Positions 42,211 through 53,807 of a DNA stretch of 64,000 nt are shown here, piece after piece. Under the pieces are notes generated by a model. It made no database searches. It saw only the letters and a program-made list of their open reading frames with translations, and was not told the origin of the DNA. Both the position numbers and the translations under genes were made by a program. Source of the stretch: Nocardia cyriacigeorgica (GTDB lineage: Bacteria > Actinomycetota > Actinomycetes > Mycobacteriales > Mycobacteriaceae); NCBI RefSeq assembly GCF_010868145.1, contig NZ_JAAGUY010000012.1, forward strand, positions 62,001 through 126,000, given 5' to 3'. The first letter of the stretch is position 1; every line of letters starts with the position of its first letter.

Positions 42211-43644
42211 TCACAGCGGAATGTTCTTGTGGTGGCTCGCGCGCGAGGGCGCAGCAGCCAGCGCCGCGGCGATCACACTGCGAGTCTTGGCCGGGTCGAT
42301 CACCTCGTCCACCACACCAATCGACAGGGCGCGCTCCACGCCACCCGCGATGGCCTCGTGCTCGGCGGTCAGGCGTTCGTGCAGCGCTTCCCGCTCGTCC
42401 TCCGGCGCGGCGGCCAGCGCCTTCTTGTGCAGGATGCCGACCGCGGCCTTGGCACCCATGACGGCCACCTCGGAGCCGGGCCACGCGTACACCGCGGTCG
42501 CACCGAGCGCACGGGCGTTCATCGCGATGTAGGCGCCACCGTAGATCTTGCGGGTGACCAGCGTGACCCGCGGGACCCGCGCCTCGGCGAACGCGTGCAG
42601 CAGCTTCGCCCCACGCCGCACGACGCCTTCCCACTCCTGGCTGACGCCCGGCAGGTAGCCCGGAACGTCGGTGATCACGATCAGCGGAATGCCGAACGCA
42701 TCGCACAGGCGCACGAACCGAGCCGCCTTCTCGGCGCTCTCCGAGTTCAAGCAGCCACCAAGGCGCAGCGGATTATTGGCGAGCACACCGACCGTGCGGC
42801 CACCAAGGCGGCCGAGACCGGTCACGATGCTGCGCGCGTAGCCGCCCTGCAACTCCTCGAAGCTGGACTCGCCGTCGACGTTGTCGAGCAGCTCGTGCAC
42901 CAGCGGCTTCACGTCATAGGCGCGCTTGGCCGACTCGGGCAGCAGCGCCTTCAGATCCACGTTGCCGTGCTCGGCGGCGACCAGATCGAATTCACCCTGC
43001 TCGGCGAACATCGACACCAGCCGGCGAGCCCGGTGCATGGCGTCGGCCTCGTCATCGGCGACGATGTGGGTGACGCCGGACTTCTTGCCGTGGGTCTCCG
43101 GGCCACCGAGGGTGGCCATATCGACCTGCTCACCGGTGACGCTCCGGACCACGTCCGGGCCGGTCACGAACACCCTGCCCTCAGGCGCCATGATGACGAT
43201 GTCGGTCAGTGCCGGGCCGTAGGCGGCGCCACCGGCGGCGAAGCCGAGCACCACCGAGATCTGCGGGACAAGGCCGGACGCGCGGACCATGGCCTCGAAG
43301 ACCAGGCCGACCGCGTGCAGCGCCTCGACGCCTTCGGCGAGACGCGCGCCACCGGAATGCCACAGACCCACCACCGGAATCCCGGAATCGATGGCGGTGT
43401 CGATGGCGTCGACGATGTGCTTGCAACCCTCGACACCCATGGCGCCGCCCATGACGGTGGCATCCGAGCAGTAGGCCACGGTGCGAACACCGTCGACCTC
43501 ACCGATCGCCGCCAGCACGCCCGACTTGTCACGCGGGTGGAGGGGAAGAATGGTTCCGGGATCGAAGAAGCGCTGGAGTCTACCCAGCGGATCACGCGGA
43601 TCTGTGGCTGTGTCCTGCTGATACGCGGGCGCCAAGATGGTCAT
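42211..43644 (-). CDS. accD6: Acetyl/propionyl-CoA carboxylase beta subunit AccD6
   Basis: 477 residues from ATG 43644. The carboxyltransferase N-half has VVGLWHSGGARLAEGVEALH and the oxyanion-hole glycines in LGFAAGGAAYGPALTD; the C-half has the biotin/CoA-binding VITDVPGYLPGVSQEWEGVV and RKIYGGAYIAMNARALG. AccD6 works with a biotinylated AccA3-type subunit, not in this window, to make malonyl-CoA for fatty-acid and mycolate synthesis. It follows kasA on the same strand after a 124-bp gap, as in mycobacteria but with no second ketosynthase between them. Confidence 0.95.
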   Translation of the reverse strand: MTILAPAYQQDTATDPRDPLGRLQRFFDPGTILPLHPRDKSGVLAAIGEVDGVRTVAYCSDATVMGGAMGVEGCKHIVDAIDTAIDSGIPVVGLWHSGGARLAEGVEALHAVGLVFEAMVRASGLVPQISVVLGFAAGGAAYGPALTDIVIMAPEGRVFVTGPDVVRSVTGEQVDMATLGGPETHGKKSGVTHIVADDEADAMHRARRLVSMFAEQGEFDLVAAEHGNVDLKALLPESAKRAYDVKPLVHELLDNVDGESSFEELQGGYARSIVTGLGRLGGRTVGVLANNPLRLGGCLNSESAEKAARFVRLCDAFGIPLIVITDVPGYLPGVSQEWEGVVRRGAKLLHAFAEARVPRVTLVTRKIYGGAYIAMNARALGATAVYAWPGSEVAVMGAKAAVGILHKKALAAAPEDEREALHERLTAEHEAIAGGVERALSIGVVDEVIDPAKTRSVIAAALAAAPSRASHHKNIPL

Positions 43645-43768
43645 CGCGTTCTCTCCTCATGATGAGCGGCCGCGGTAGCAGCTGCGGATGTCGAGGGCCC
43701 GGCGGGGGTCGAGCCATTCAGTTGGCCGACCCCCACCGGGTTCGTTTGAGCAGCCGGTCGGGTCTGGG

Positions 43769-45019
43769 TCAGGCCCGACCGAAGGCGAGCGCGACATTGT
43801 GCCCACCGAAACCGAAGGAGTTGTTGATCGCGTACTCGATCTCCTGGCGGCGGGCTTCGCCCTTCACCACGTCGAGGTCGATCTCCGGGTCCTGGTTTTC
43901 CAGGTTCAGCGTCGGCGGGACGATCCCGTCCCGGATGCTGAGCACGGTGAGCACGGACTCGAGAGCGCCGACGGCGCCGATCGAGTGACCCAGTGCTGAT
44001 TTGGGCGCGTAGACCGAAGCGTGCTGGACGCCGGCCTTGTGAATCGCGTTCTTCTCCGCGGTGTCACCGATAGGGGTGGCAGTCGCGTGGGCATTGACGT
44101 GGGTGATGTCCTTGGGAGACAGACCCGCGGTCTGCATCGCCCTTGTCATCGCCCGGCCGGCGCCGGTGCCCTCGGGATCGGGGGCGACCAGGTGGAAGCC
44201 GTCGGAGGTGATGCCGGCACCGAGCAGGCGAGCGTGGATGGTGGCTCCGCGCGCCTTGGCGTGCTCCTCGGTCTCGACGACCATGAGCGCACCGGCCTCG
44301 CCGAAGACGAAGCCGTCGCGATCCTTGTCGAACGGACGCGAGGCGCCCTTCGGATCGTCGTTGCGGGTGCTCATCGCACGCATCATGGAGAAGGCCGCGA
44401 TCGGCACGGAGTCGATGTAGCCCTCGACGCCTCCGGTGACGACCATGTCGGCATCGCCCATGGCGATCATCCGCCACGCGTTGGCGATGGCTTCCGATCC
44501 CGACGAGCACGCCGAGACCGGAGTGACCACTCCCGCCCTGGCCTTCAGCTCGAGACCGACGACGGCCGACGGGCCGTTCGGCATGACCATCTGAACAGCG
44601 AGCGGCGAGATCTTGCGATAGCCGCCGTTCTTCAGCTTGTCCACCGAATCGATGAGTGCGTCACCGCCACCGAGCCCGGTGCCGATCGCCACACCCAGCC
44701 GGTCGGGATCGACCTCGGGGCTGCCCGCGTTGCGCCATACCTCGCGACCGAGCACGGTCGCGAGCCGCTCGACGTAGGCCATACGCCGGATCTCGACCCG
44801 GCTCAGCAGGGTGTCCGGCGAAACCTTCAGGTGACCGCCGATGCGGACCGGAAGGTCGTATTCCTCGACGAAGGAATCCTCGAGAACGTCGATGCCGCTC
44901 TCGCCGTTGAGGAGTCCCTTCCACGTCGCATCGACGTCGCCCGCGATCGACGTGGTCGCCGCCAGGCTCGTAACGACGACGTTCGGGAAGTTCCCGTTCA
45001 AGGTGGAAGGAGTGGTCAC
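43769..45019 (-). CDS. kasA: Beta-ketoacyl-ACP synthase KasA (FAS-II)
   Basis: 416 residues from GTG 45019, the same length as the M. tuberculosis enzyme as I recall. The catalytic triad is intact at Cys171 ([10 protein letters not shown]), His311 ([11 protein letters not shown]) and His345 ([10 protein letters not shown]), with Lys340. It condenses malonyl-AcpM with growing acyl-AcpM chains for the mycolate meromycolate arm. AcpM lies 10 bp upstream. Only one KAS gene is present; mycobacteria have kasA and kasB in tandem. The residues match KasA numbering exactly, so KasA rather than KasB is the better label. Confidence 0.95.
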   Translation of the reverse strand: MTTPSTLNGNFPNVVVTSLAATTSIAGDVDATWKGLLNGESGIDVLEDSFVEEYDLPVRIGGHLKVSPDTLLSRVEIRRMAYVERLATVLGREVWRNAGSPEVDPDRLGVAIGTGLGGGDALIDSVDKLKNGGYRKISPLAVQMVMPNGPSAVVGLELKARAGVVTPVSACSSGSEAIANAWRMIAMGDADMVVTGGVEGYIDSVPIAAFSMMRAMSTRNDDPKGASRPFDKDRDGFVFGEAGALMVVETEEHAKARGATIHARLLGAGITSDGFHLVAPDPEGTGAGRAMTRAMQTAGLSPKDITHVNAHATATPIGDTAEKNAIHKAGVQHASVYAPKSALGHSIGAVGALESVLTVLSIRDGIVPPTLNLENQDPEIDLDVVKGEARRQEIEYAINNSFGFGGHNVALAFGRA

Positions 45020-45029
45020 GGTGTCGGCC

Positions 45030-45332
45030 CTACTCGGCGTTGTCGAACTTGGCCTTGAGCTCAGCGGCGGTCTCCGCGTTCTCCGCCTCGAGCTTCTGGA
45101 TGTAGCCGACGGCGTCGCCGACAGTCTTCAGGCTGGCCAGATCCTCGTCCGGGATCTTGACGCCGTACTTGTCCTCGGTCTGCACAGCGATCTCGACCAT
45201 GGACAGCGAGTCGATGTCCAGGTCATCGACGAAGGACTTCTCGATCGTCACTTCGGAGGGCTCGATACCGGTCACCTCTTCGATGATCTTGCCGAGTTCC
45301 TCGACGATTTGTTCCTGGGTCAGAGCGGCCAC
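45030..45332 (-). CDS. acpM: Meromycolate-type acyl carrier protein AcpM
   Basis: 100 residues from GTG 45332, with GGGAG 8 nt upstream; the longer frame has no site. The carrier motif [12 protein letters not shown] has the phosphopantetheine Ser42. After the four-helix core (to about residue 80) there is a short acidic extension with Glu/Ala repeats. M. tuberculosis AcpM has a longer tail (115 residues as I recall), so this one is intermediate between AcpM and ordinary ACP. It shuttles chains among FabD, KasA and the reductases. Confidence 0.95.
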   Translation of the reverse strand: MAALTQEQIVEELGKIIEEVTGIEPSEVTIEKSFVDDLDIDSLSMVEIAVQTEDKYGVKIPDEDLASLKTVGDAVGYIQKLEAENAETAAELKAKFDNAE

Positions 45333-45458
45333 TTTGGTGGCTCCCTTCTTGTTACTGTGTAGGGCTTTACTGTTTTTCTTCGGATCGAGCGGGCGGAAAG
45401 TTACGCCAACTCGGTCACGACCGGGCTTCAACTTCGAAGCACGATCGCGGGTGGAAAG

Positions 45459-46373
45459 CTAGCCGGAGCTGGTGAGCTCGGCCAAGGTGGGGAGGTCAGC
45501 GGGGGTCTTCAGGGCAAGCGTCGGCGTGCCCTTCAGTTCCCGTTTCGCAATTCCGACGAGAGTGCCCGCCGGCGGCAATTCCACCACCGCCGAAACGCCG
45601 GCCTGCCGGACGGTCTCGGTGCACAGATCCCACCGGACCGGCCGGGTGACCTGCGCGGCGAGCTTATCGACCGCGTCCTGACCCGATGCGACCGGCTTGC
45701 CGTCGAGGTTCGACAGCAGGGTCCGGGTCGGCTCGTTCGGCGCGATCTTTGCCACAGCTGCGGTGACCGCGTCCTGGGCCGGAGCCATGAACGCGGTGTG
45801 GAACGCGCCCGCGACGGGCAACGCGCGCACCCTGGCCTTTTCCGGCGGATTCGCGGCGAGCTCGGCGAGAGCGGCCATGCTGCCCGCGGCCACGATCTGG
45901 CCCACCGCATTGCGGTTGGCCGGGACGAGGTCGAGTTCCGCGAGCCGTTCGAGCACGGCGGCTTCGTCGCCACCGAGCACGGCGGACATTCCGGTCGGTT
46001 CGAGCGCGCACGCCTTGGCCATTTCCGCACCGCGGATGGCGGCCAGGGTGACCGCGTCGTCGGCGGAGATGACTCCGGCGACGACGGCGGCGGCGAGTTC
46101 GCCGACCGAGTGTCCGGCGACGATGGTATCCGCCGGAAGCGAATCGGTGTCGATTTCGGCGAAAGCGAGCAGCGCGGCCGCCACGACCAGCGGCTGGGTG
46201 ACGGCGGTGTCGGTGATCTCTTCGGCCGTCGCGGTGGTACCTAGACGAAGCAGGTCCAGACCGGAGGCCTTCGACCACAGCGCGAGACGATCATGCGCGC
46301 CGGGGAGGTCGAGCCAAGGCGCGAGCATGCCGGGTGTCTGGGAGCCCTGTCCAGGGGCGAGCAACGCGATCAC
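45459..46373 (-). CDS. fabD: Malonyl-CoA:ACP transacylase FabD
   Basis: 304 residues from GTG 46373. The N-terminus VIALLAPGQGSQTPGM and the nucleophile elbow AGHSVGELAA (Ser89) with His192 in AGAFHTAFM are those of malonyl transacylases. It loads malonyl from CoA onto AcpM, the next gene (126 bp downstream). The upstream gene is fasR, 128 bp away, so a promoter between fasR and fabD is possible. Confidence 0.95.
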   Translation of the reverse strand: MIALLAPGQGSQTPGMLAPWLDLPGAHDRLALWSKASGLDLLRLGTTATAEEITDTAVTQPLVVAAALLAFAEIDTDSLPADTIVAGHSVGELAAAVVAGVISADDAVTLAAIRGAEMAKACALEPTGMSAVLGGDEAAVLERLAELDLVPANRNAVGQIVAAGSMAALAELAANPPEKARVRALPVAGAFHTAFMAPAQDAVTAAVAKIAPNEPTRTLLSNLDGKPVASGQDAVDKLAAQVTRPVRWDLCTETVRQAGVSAVVELPPAGTLVGIAKRELKGTPTLALKTPADLPTLAELTSSG

Positions 46374-46501
46374 ATCTCTAAGAGAACACTGTGAGGCGGC
46401 ACTCAGGAGATGTCGACGCGAATGAAGCTTGCCGACCCGTTTTGTGTGAACTCCACAAAACGCCATGTGGCTCGTCCGGATCGACAGAGCCCTCGTCGGC
46501 G

Positions 46502-47833
46502 TTACAACCCATCTCCGTCGGTCGAGACGTAAGTGGCCTCAGGGGCGGGTGTTGATGATTCGTTACGAGTTCGTGTCAAACGACCTACCGTGGCGGCAAT
46601 ACGGAGCACGTACGCATCACGCGGATTGAGCGGATCGCGCCCGGTAACTTCACCGATTCGTTTGAGGCGGTAGCGAACGGTATTTGGATGGACGTACAGC
46701 TGACGAGCACAAGTCTCGACCGCTCCACCACAATCCAGATAGGCATCGAGAGTGTCCGCCAGCGCCGAACCTGCCGCGGCCAACGGTAGGACAAGGTACT
46801 CGTTCAACGCCTCGACCGCAGCTCGATCACCCAACAGAGCTCGTTCGGGCAGCAGTTCGGCCGCATGCACCGGCCGCGGAGCACCCCGCCAGCCGATCAC
46901 CGCCTCCATCCCGGCCAGTGCTTCCAGCGCGCTGGCATGCGCGGCGCCAAGGGTCCGCGTGGTCGGTCCGATCACCACCGGGCCATCGGAGAAGACCTCG
47001 GTCAGCAGATCGGTCACGAACGACGACACCTGGGTGGTGTCGTCGAGATGCCCGCTCACCACCATCACCAACCGCGACCCCTGCACGACCGCCAAGGCGG
47101 CCCGGCCGTGCCTTGCGGCGATGGTGTGCACCGCGCCGACCACCGACACGCCCTGATCACGCGGCGGGGTGCCGACGAGCACGGTGGCGGGTGCGGTGGC
47201 ATCCCAGTTCAGCGTCGCGGCCCGCGACAGCATGTCCGGGCCGGTATCGCCGCGCACCACGGCGTCGACGACCAGCGCCTCGAGCCGGGTATCCCAGGCA
47301 CCACGCGACTCGGCGGCACTCGCATACACCGAGGCGGCCGCGAAACCGAGCTCACGCCCGTAACGCAGCACCGCCTCGGTGAGCGCGACCAACTGCCGGT
47401 CGTTGCGCGCCAACGCCGGCAGCCACTGTTCGAAGAACTCCATGGCCACCCGGACCATGTCCACGGTCTGGCGCAGCGTCAGCCGCCGCGCCAGATCCTG
47501 CGGAATCACCTGGAACGCGTCCAGGCTGAACCGGATATCGCTGTCGGGGTCCTGCAACCACTCCAGGAAGTTCACCACCGCCGTCTGCACCAGCATCTGG
47601 ACGCCGGCCCGCTGCGCGGCGTCCAGATCGGCGAAGAACGGCAACCGGTCCTGCATCGACCCCACTGCCTCGGTGGACAGTCGCCCCGAGAACTGCTTCA
47701 CGCGTTTGAGCAGCGTGTCCGGTAGCGGGTCTCGGGTTTGCCGGTTCGGGGAGAGCGCGCCGGTCGGCAGATACACCTCGTGCTCGGAGGAGCCGTCGGA
47801 GATCCGTCGGGGCCGCGGCGGTTTTCGATCCAC
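46502..47833 (-). CDS. fasR: FasR-type PucR/CdaR transcriptional regulator (Rv2242-like)
   Basis: 443 residues from GTG 47833. The AGAGG ribosome site abuts the start, so a slightly later start is possible though no obvious one is near. The N-terminal ligand-sensing region (about 40-200) contains EAVGSMQDRLPFFADLDAAQ, and the C-terminal PucR helix-turn-helix (about 355-425) contains CARQLYVHPNTVRYRLKRIG. FasR of M. tuberculosis activates fas and acpS and senses long-chain acyl-CoA. Located 14 bp after aceE and before fabD, it keeps the mycobacterial order. Confidence 0.93.
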   Translation of the reverse strand: MDRKPPRPRRISDGSSEHEVYLPTGALSPNRQTRDPLPDTLLKRVKQFSGRLSTEAVGSMQDRLPFFADLDAAQRAGVQMLVQTAVVNFLEWLQDPDSDIRFSLDAFQVIPQDLARRLTLRQTVDMVRVAMEFFEQWLPALARNDRQLVALTEAVLRYGRELGFAAASVYASAAESRGAWDTRLEALVVDAVVRGDTGPDMLSRAATLNWDATAPATVLVGTPPRDQGVSVVGAVHTIAARHGRAALAVVQGSRLVMVVSGHLDDTTQVSSFVTDLLTEVFSDGPVVIGPTTRTLGAAHASALEALAGMEAVIGWRGAPRPVHAAELLPERALLGDRAAVEALNEYLVLPLAAAGSALADTLDAYLDCGGAVETCARQLYVHPNTVRYRLKRIGEVTGRDPLNPRDAYVLRIAATVGRLTRTRNESSTPAPEATYVSTDGDGL

Positions 47834-47847
47834 CCTCTAATGGTGCG

Positions 47848-50763
<2,916 letters not shown>

Positions 50764-51023
50764 ATCTGCTCCTCGTACATGGGGCGGACAAGCTGATGGC
50801 TTCTGTTTCCCCGGGCGGCCACTCTGGTGGGCGGACCACCCGTTGACGAAAGTCCGGACGCACCCTCCATCCTTGCCGAGGATGCGTCCCAGGTCATCAT
50901 GTCAGCCACAAATCCAGTACGGTTTCTCTGCGACGGGTTACTCGGCAGTTTCCGGTGTGGGCCGGTGTTCGGGGGCTACCCGATGACCGCCACCAACGAG
51001 ATGAGACGAGAGCGGGGAGGACG

Positions 51024-51581
51024 ATGAAACTGCTGGACCCACGCGGGGTCGGGCTGGTGTGCGCGGCTGCGGCACTGATCGCGGGAGCGACCATCGCGGG
51101 CTGTTCGAACAGCGTGGACGGCACGGCCGCGCCCAATGCCTCCGACCTGTCGGCCTACAAAACTTTCGCGTCGTCGTCGTCGGCGGCGGCGACCTCGTCG
51201 CGCAAGGCCGCGGCGCAGGCCAAGGCGATATCGGACAACTGCGATCAATTCCCGGTCATCACCGGCGTCGGGGTCAGCAAATACAACGACTTCGTCGACG
51301 CGCACGACTCGAACGCGCCCGACTACGACGCCAAACGCGATACCGCGGCGACCACGCTCGAGGACGCGGCGAATCAGGTCGAGTCGGGAGTCAACGCCGC
51401 CAAGGATGATCTGCCCGAAGACCTGAAGGTCAAACTCACCGAATACGTCACCGCCGCGCGCGCGTTGGCGCAGGCCACCAGGGGTATGCAATACACCGCG
51501 CCGGTGGGTCCGCTCAACGACGCCAGCCGCCGGGTCAACGACGCGCGCAATGCCGTACGCGACGCCTGCCCGGCGCGCTGA
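51024..51581 (+). CDS. Putative lipoprotein (Rv2240c position)
   Basis: 185 residues from ATG 51024, with GGGGAGG just upstream. There is an N-terminal signal (about 12-27) ending in the lipobox IAGC near residue 30, followed by a Ser/Ala-rich linker. The rest is helical and acidic (NDFVDAHDSNAPDYDAKRDT, ALAQATRGMQ, ARNAVRDACPAR) with two cysteines. Function is unknown. It is divergent from aceE, and its position matches the Rv2240c slot in mycobacteria, though sequence identity to that gene cannot be checked here. Confidence 0.8.
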   Translation: MKLLDPRGVGLVCAAAALIAGATIAGCSNSVDGTAAPNASDLSAYKTFASSSSAAATSSRKAAAQAKAISDNCDQFPVITGVGVSKYNDFVDAHDSNAPDYDAKRDTAATTLEDAANQVESGVNAAKDDLPEDLKVKLTEYVTAARALAQATRGMQYTAPVGPLNDASRRVNDARNAVRDACPAR

Positions 51582-51719
51582 GCGCCTGCCCGGTGGCGAA
51601 GAACCGAGTCGAATTGACGCGACATCCGGTGGCCAATTCATCGGATCGGCTTGCGCTGCGGCCGATAACCATGTTCGCTTGCAACTACCTGTAGTCGGCA
51701 TATTGAGGAGGACACCACC

Positions 51720-52142
51720 GTGGTCGCCGCGGCGGACGCGCAGAATTTCGCTCAGAAGCTTGGCATCATCCACGGCTTGGTCGTCCAGGAGCTGGGCTGG
51801 GACGAGGACACCAACGACGACCTCCGGGCCGACGTCGAAGAGGCGATCGGTTCGGAGTTGCTCGACGAGGACTCCGATGAAGTCATCGACGTCGTCTTGC
51901 TGTGGTGGCGTGACAGCGACGGTGACCTGGCCGACCAGCTGATGGAGGTCATCGGACCGCTGTCCGACGACGGTTTCATCTGGGTACTCACCCCCAAGAC
52001 CGGTCAACCCGGACATGTCGACCCCAGCGAGATCGCCGAGGCCGCCCCCACCGCGGGGCTGACCCAGACCTCGGCCATCAGCCTCGGCGACTGGGCGGGC
52101 AGCCGCCTGGTCCAGCCGAAGGCACCCTCCAAACAGCGCTGA
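51720..52142 (+). CDS. DUF3052 protein (Rv2239c-like)
   Basis: 140 residues from GTG 51720, with GAGGAGG 8 nt upstream. The family pattern is clear: AQKLGIIHGLVVQELGWDED, then VIDVVLLWWRDSDGDLADQL and DDGFIWVLTPKTGQPGHVDP. The family is restricted to actinobacteria; function is unknown, and a regulatory role has been suggested from context only. It is co-directional with ahpE 77 bp downstream. Confidence 0.92.
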   Translation: MVAAADAQNFAQKLGIIHGLVVQELGWDEDTNDDLRADVEEAIGSELLDEDSDEVIDVVLLWWRDSDGDLADQLMEVIGPLSDDGFIWVLTPKTGQPGHVDPSEIAEAAPTAGLTQTSAISLGDWAGSRLVQPKAPSKQR

Positions 52143-52219
52143 CCGGCGTTTCGCCTATGGTTGCGGCCGGGCGCGCCGACGCGCCGCCCGGCCGAGCCCG
52201 ACATGATGGAGGATCAGCG

Positions 52220-52684
52220 ATGCCACTCGAGGTAGGCACCCTCGCGCCGGACTTCACGCTGAAGGATCAGAACAATCAGGAAGTCAGCCTGTCGGACTTC
52301 CGTGGCAAGAAGAACGTGCTCGTGGTGTTCTTCCCGCTGGCGTTCACCGGCATCTGCCAGGGCGAGCTGTGCAAGGTGCGTGACGAACTGCCGAAGTTCC
52401 AGAACGACGACGCGGAGATCGTCGCGATCTCGGTCGGCCCGCCGCCCACCCACAAGATCTGGGCGGCCGAACAGGGCTACACCTTCCCGCTGCTGTCGGA
52501 TTTCTGGCCGCACGGCGCCGTCGCCCAAACCTACGGCGTCTTCAACGACAAATCCGGCTTCCCCAACCGCGGCACCTTCGTCGTCGACCGGGACGGATTC
52601 ATCCGTTTCGCCGAAATGAACGCCCCCGGCGAGCCCCGTGACCAGGCGGCTTGGGAGAAAGCGCTCGCCGCGCTAGATTCATAA
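52220..52684 (+). CDS. ahpE: One-cysteine peroxiredoxin AhpE
   Basis: 154 residues from ATG 52220, with GGAGG 7 nt upstream. The peroxidatic site PLAFTGIC has Thr43 and Cys46, within the PxxxTxxC motif, and the matching Arg is in NRGTFVVDRDG near 116. A second cysteine (Cys51) lies close by, as in GICQGELC. AhpE reduces peroxides and peroxynitrite using mycothiol/mycoredoxin. It matches Rv2238c next to the DUF3052 gene. Confidence 0.94.
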   Translation: MPLEVGTLAPDFTLKDQNNQEVSLSDFRGKKNVLVVFFPLAFTGICQGELCKVRDELPKFQNDDAEIVAISVGPPPTHKIWAAEQGYTFPLLSDFWPHGAVAQTYGVFNDKSGFPNRGTFVVDRDGFIRFAEMNAPGEPRDQAAWEKALAALDS

Positions 52685-52689
52685 CCCGT

Positions 52690-52716
52690 CGCCGCCGGTT
52701 TTCACCGCCGGTGGCG
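52690..52716 (+). terminator. Weak hairpin after ahpE
   Basis: CGCCGCCGG (52690-52698) can pair with CCGGTGGCG (52708-52716), with one G-T wobble and a 9-nt loop. It lies between ahpE and the tRNA gene. No T-run follows. Confidence 0.35.
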
Positions 52717-52719
52717 CCC

Positions 52720-52794
52720 GGGCGTATAGCTCAGCGGTAGAGCTCTGGTTTTACACACCAGCGGTCGGGGGTTCGAACCCCTCTGCGCCCACCA
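52720..52794 (+). tRNA. tRNA-Val (UAC anticodon)
   Basis: A full cloverleaf folds by eye: acceptor GGGCGTA with TGCGCCC, D-stem GCTC/GAGC, anticodon stem CTGGT/ACCAG around the loop TTTACAC, T-arm GGGGGTTCGAACCCCTC, and encoded CCA. Anticodon TAC reads valine codons GUA and GUG. It forms the right-hand end of the inverted FAS-II block. Such tRNA 3' ends are common integration sites, but no second copy of the 3' end was found downstream. Confidence 0.95.
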
Positions 52795-52922
52795 TCACAG
52801 CTTGGTTCAGCAACTTCCTGATGAACTATGAACGCGATCACTCCAACTCCCCCCGAGGGCTCAGCCCCTCCCCGCCAGAGGACACCTTTGCGGCACTCGA
52901 GGCCCGCGCGTCCAAATGATGC

Positions 52923-53090
52923 ATGTCCGAATACGTCGACGCTGTGATCCAGCGCCAACTGGAACAAGATCGGTTGCGCGAACTCATCGAGGACGCCGAG
53001 ACGTCGCATGGTCCGGTCGATGACGCGGTTGTCGAGGCCAAACGCGCACTCTTGCGCAGCACATTCGCCGCCTCCGAGGACGCCGTGTAA
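52923..53090 (+). pseudogene. Antitoxin-like small ORF, probably truncated
   Basis: 55 residues from ATG 52923. The segment YVDAVIQRQLEQDRLRELIE followed by HGPVDDAVVEAKRALL matches the C-terminal half of ribbon-helix-helix type antitoxins. The expected N-terminal DNA-binding strand and helices are missing; the sequence just upstream, in a different frame, does not supply them. No toxin gene follows in the next 200 bp. It is most likely a remnant of a toxin-antitoxin pair after the tRNA. Confidence 0.5.
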
Positions 53091-53259
53091 ACGGCGCCCT
53101 CGTCTTCCACTGTGAAGGCTCGTCCAAGCTCATGTTCTGTATGCTCGAGCCCCCGAGTGGCTGGCAGCGGCCGAATCCGCCCGCAGCACCATCAGTGTGG
53201 GCCGTCAACCGAAGACCAACCAGGCCAGTTTCGACGAAGCCGTATCCCGCGCGCCCGGT

Positions 53260-53340
53260 TCAGCGTTCGGGCCAATAGATCGTGCCGACGATGACCACCA
53301 GCGGCAGAACGATCACGACCAGCCAGCCGAGGGCGATCAC
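53260..53340 (-). CDS. 26-residue single-span membrane peptide
   Basis: GTG 53340 overlaps the stop of the upstream gene as GTGA. The product is almost entirely one hydrophobic helix (IALGWLVVIVLPLVVIVGTI) ending WPER. The coupling and clean membrane segment make it plausible, but there is no strong ribosome site and no known family. A longer form from GTG 53364 is possible. Confidence 0.35.
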   Translation of the reverse strand: MIALGWLVVIVLPLVVIVGTIYWPER

Positions 53341-53636
53341 CGCAGCGACCCAGCTGCGTACCACCGCGCGAAGGACAACCGAGGGTGCATCACCTCCACA
53401 TCGGCAATATGCATGACTCGGTTCAGCTCCAACGGGCCGAGATGCTCCGGGGCGGGCAGGATCACCGCCTCTGCCCCGGCGGCGCGTGCCTGGTCGGCCA
53501 CCGGCAACACCGAACGTCCATCCGGCCACACGATCCGGTAGCCGAGACGGCGCGCGAACCTGCACACCTGCGCACGGTCCCACTCCGGTGCAGTGCTCAC
53601 TTCACTGTCGATCCATCCGAACGCGGTCGGCCGCAT
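53337..53636 (-). CDS. Hypothetical protein, possibly recombinase-derived
   Basis: 99 residues from ATG 53636, with AGGGG 5 nt upstream; ATG 53654 abuts a ribosome-like site and is less likely. The order of elements (AFGWIDSEV, then WDRAQVCRFARRLGYRIVWP, then VILPAPEHLG, then HIADVEVMHP) loosely resembles the N-terminal fold of serine recombinases, but the catalytic Ser-Arg motif is not evident. It is divergent from the XRE-TPR regulator and may be under its control. The assignment is weak. Confidence 0.5.
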   Translation of the reverse strand: MRPTAFGWIDSEVSTAPEWDRAQVCRFARRLGYRIVWPDGRSVLPVADQARAAGAEAVILPAPEHLGPLELNRVMHIADVEVMHPRLSFARWYAAGSLR

Positions 53637-53741
53637 CGTTTCCCCTGTCGTCATCCCCTGCTGGTGTGCACCCGCCGCCGGGGAACCGAGCTCGACCCGA
53701 CGGCGGGGCTGCGCTCAGCCTTCCTCCGACACGGGCGCTGG

Positions 53742-53760
53742 TTGTTCCTGTAGGGAACAA
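53742..53760. promoter_or_regulatory. Operator-like inverted repeat upstream of XRE-TPR gene
   Basis: TTGTTCC (53742-53748) and GGAACAA (53754-53760) are perfect arms with a 5-bp spacer, midway in the 171-bp gap between divergent starts. It is the likely binding site of the adjacent XRE regulator, controlling both directions. Confidence 0.6.
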
Positions 53761-53807
53761 TGCACGTAAGGCGTTGGAACTCGACAGGAAAAGCGCAGGT
53801 GCGTGGC

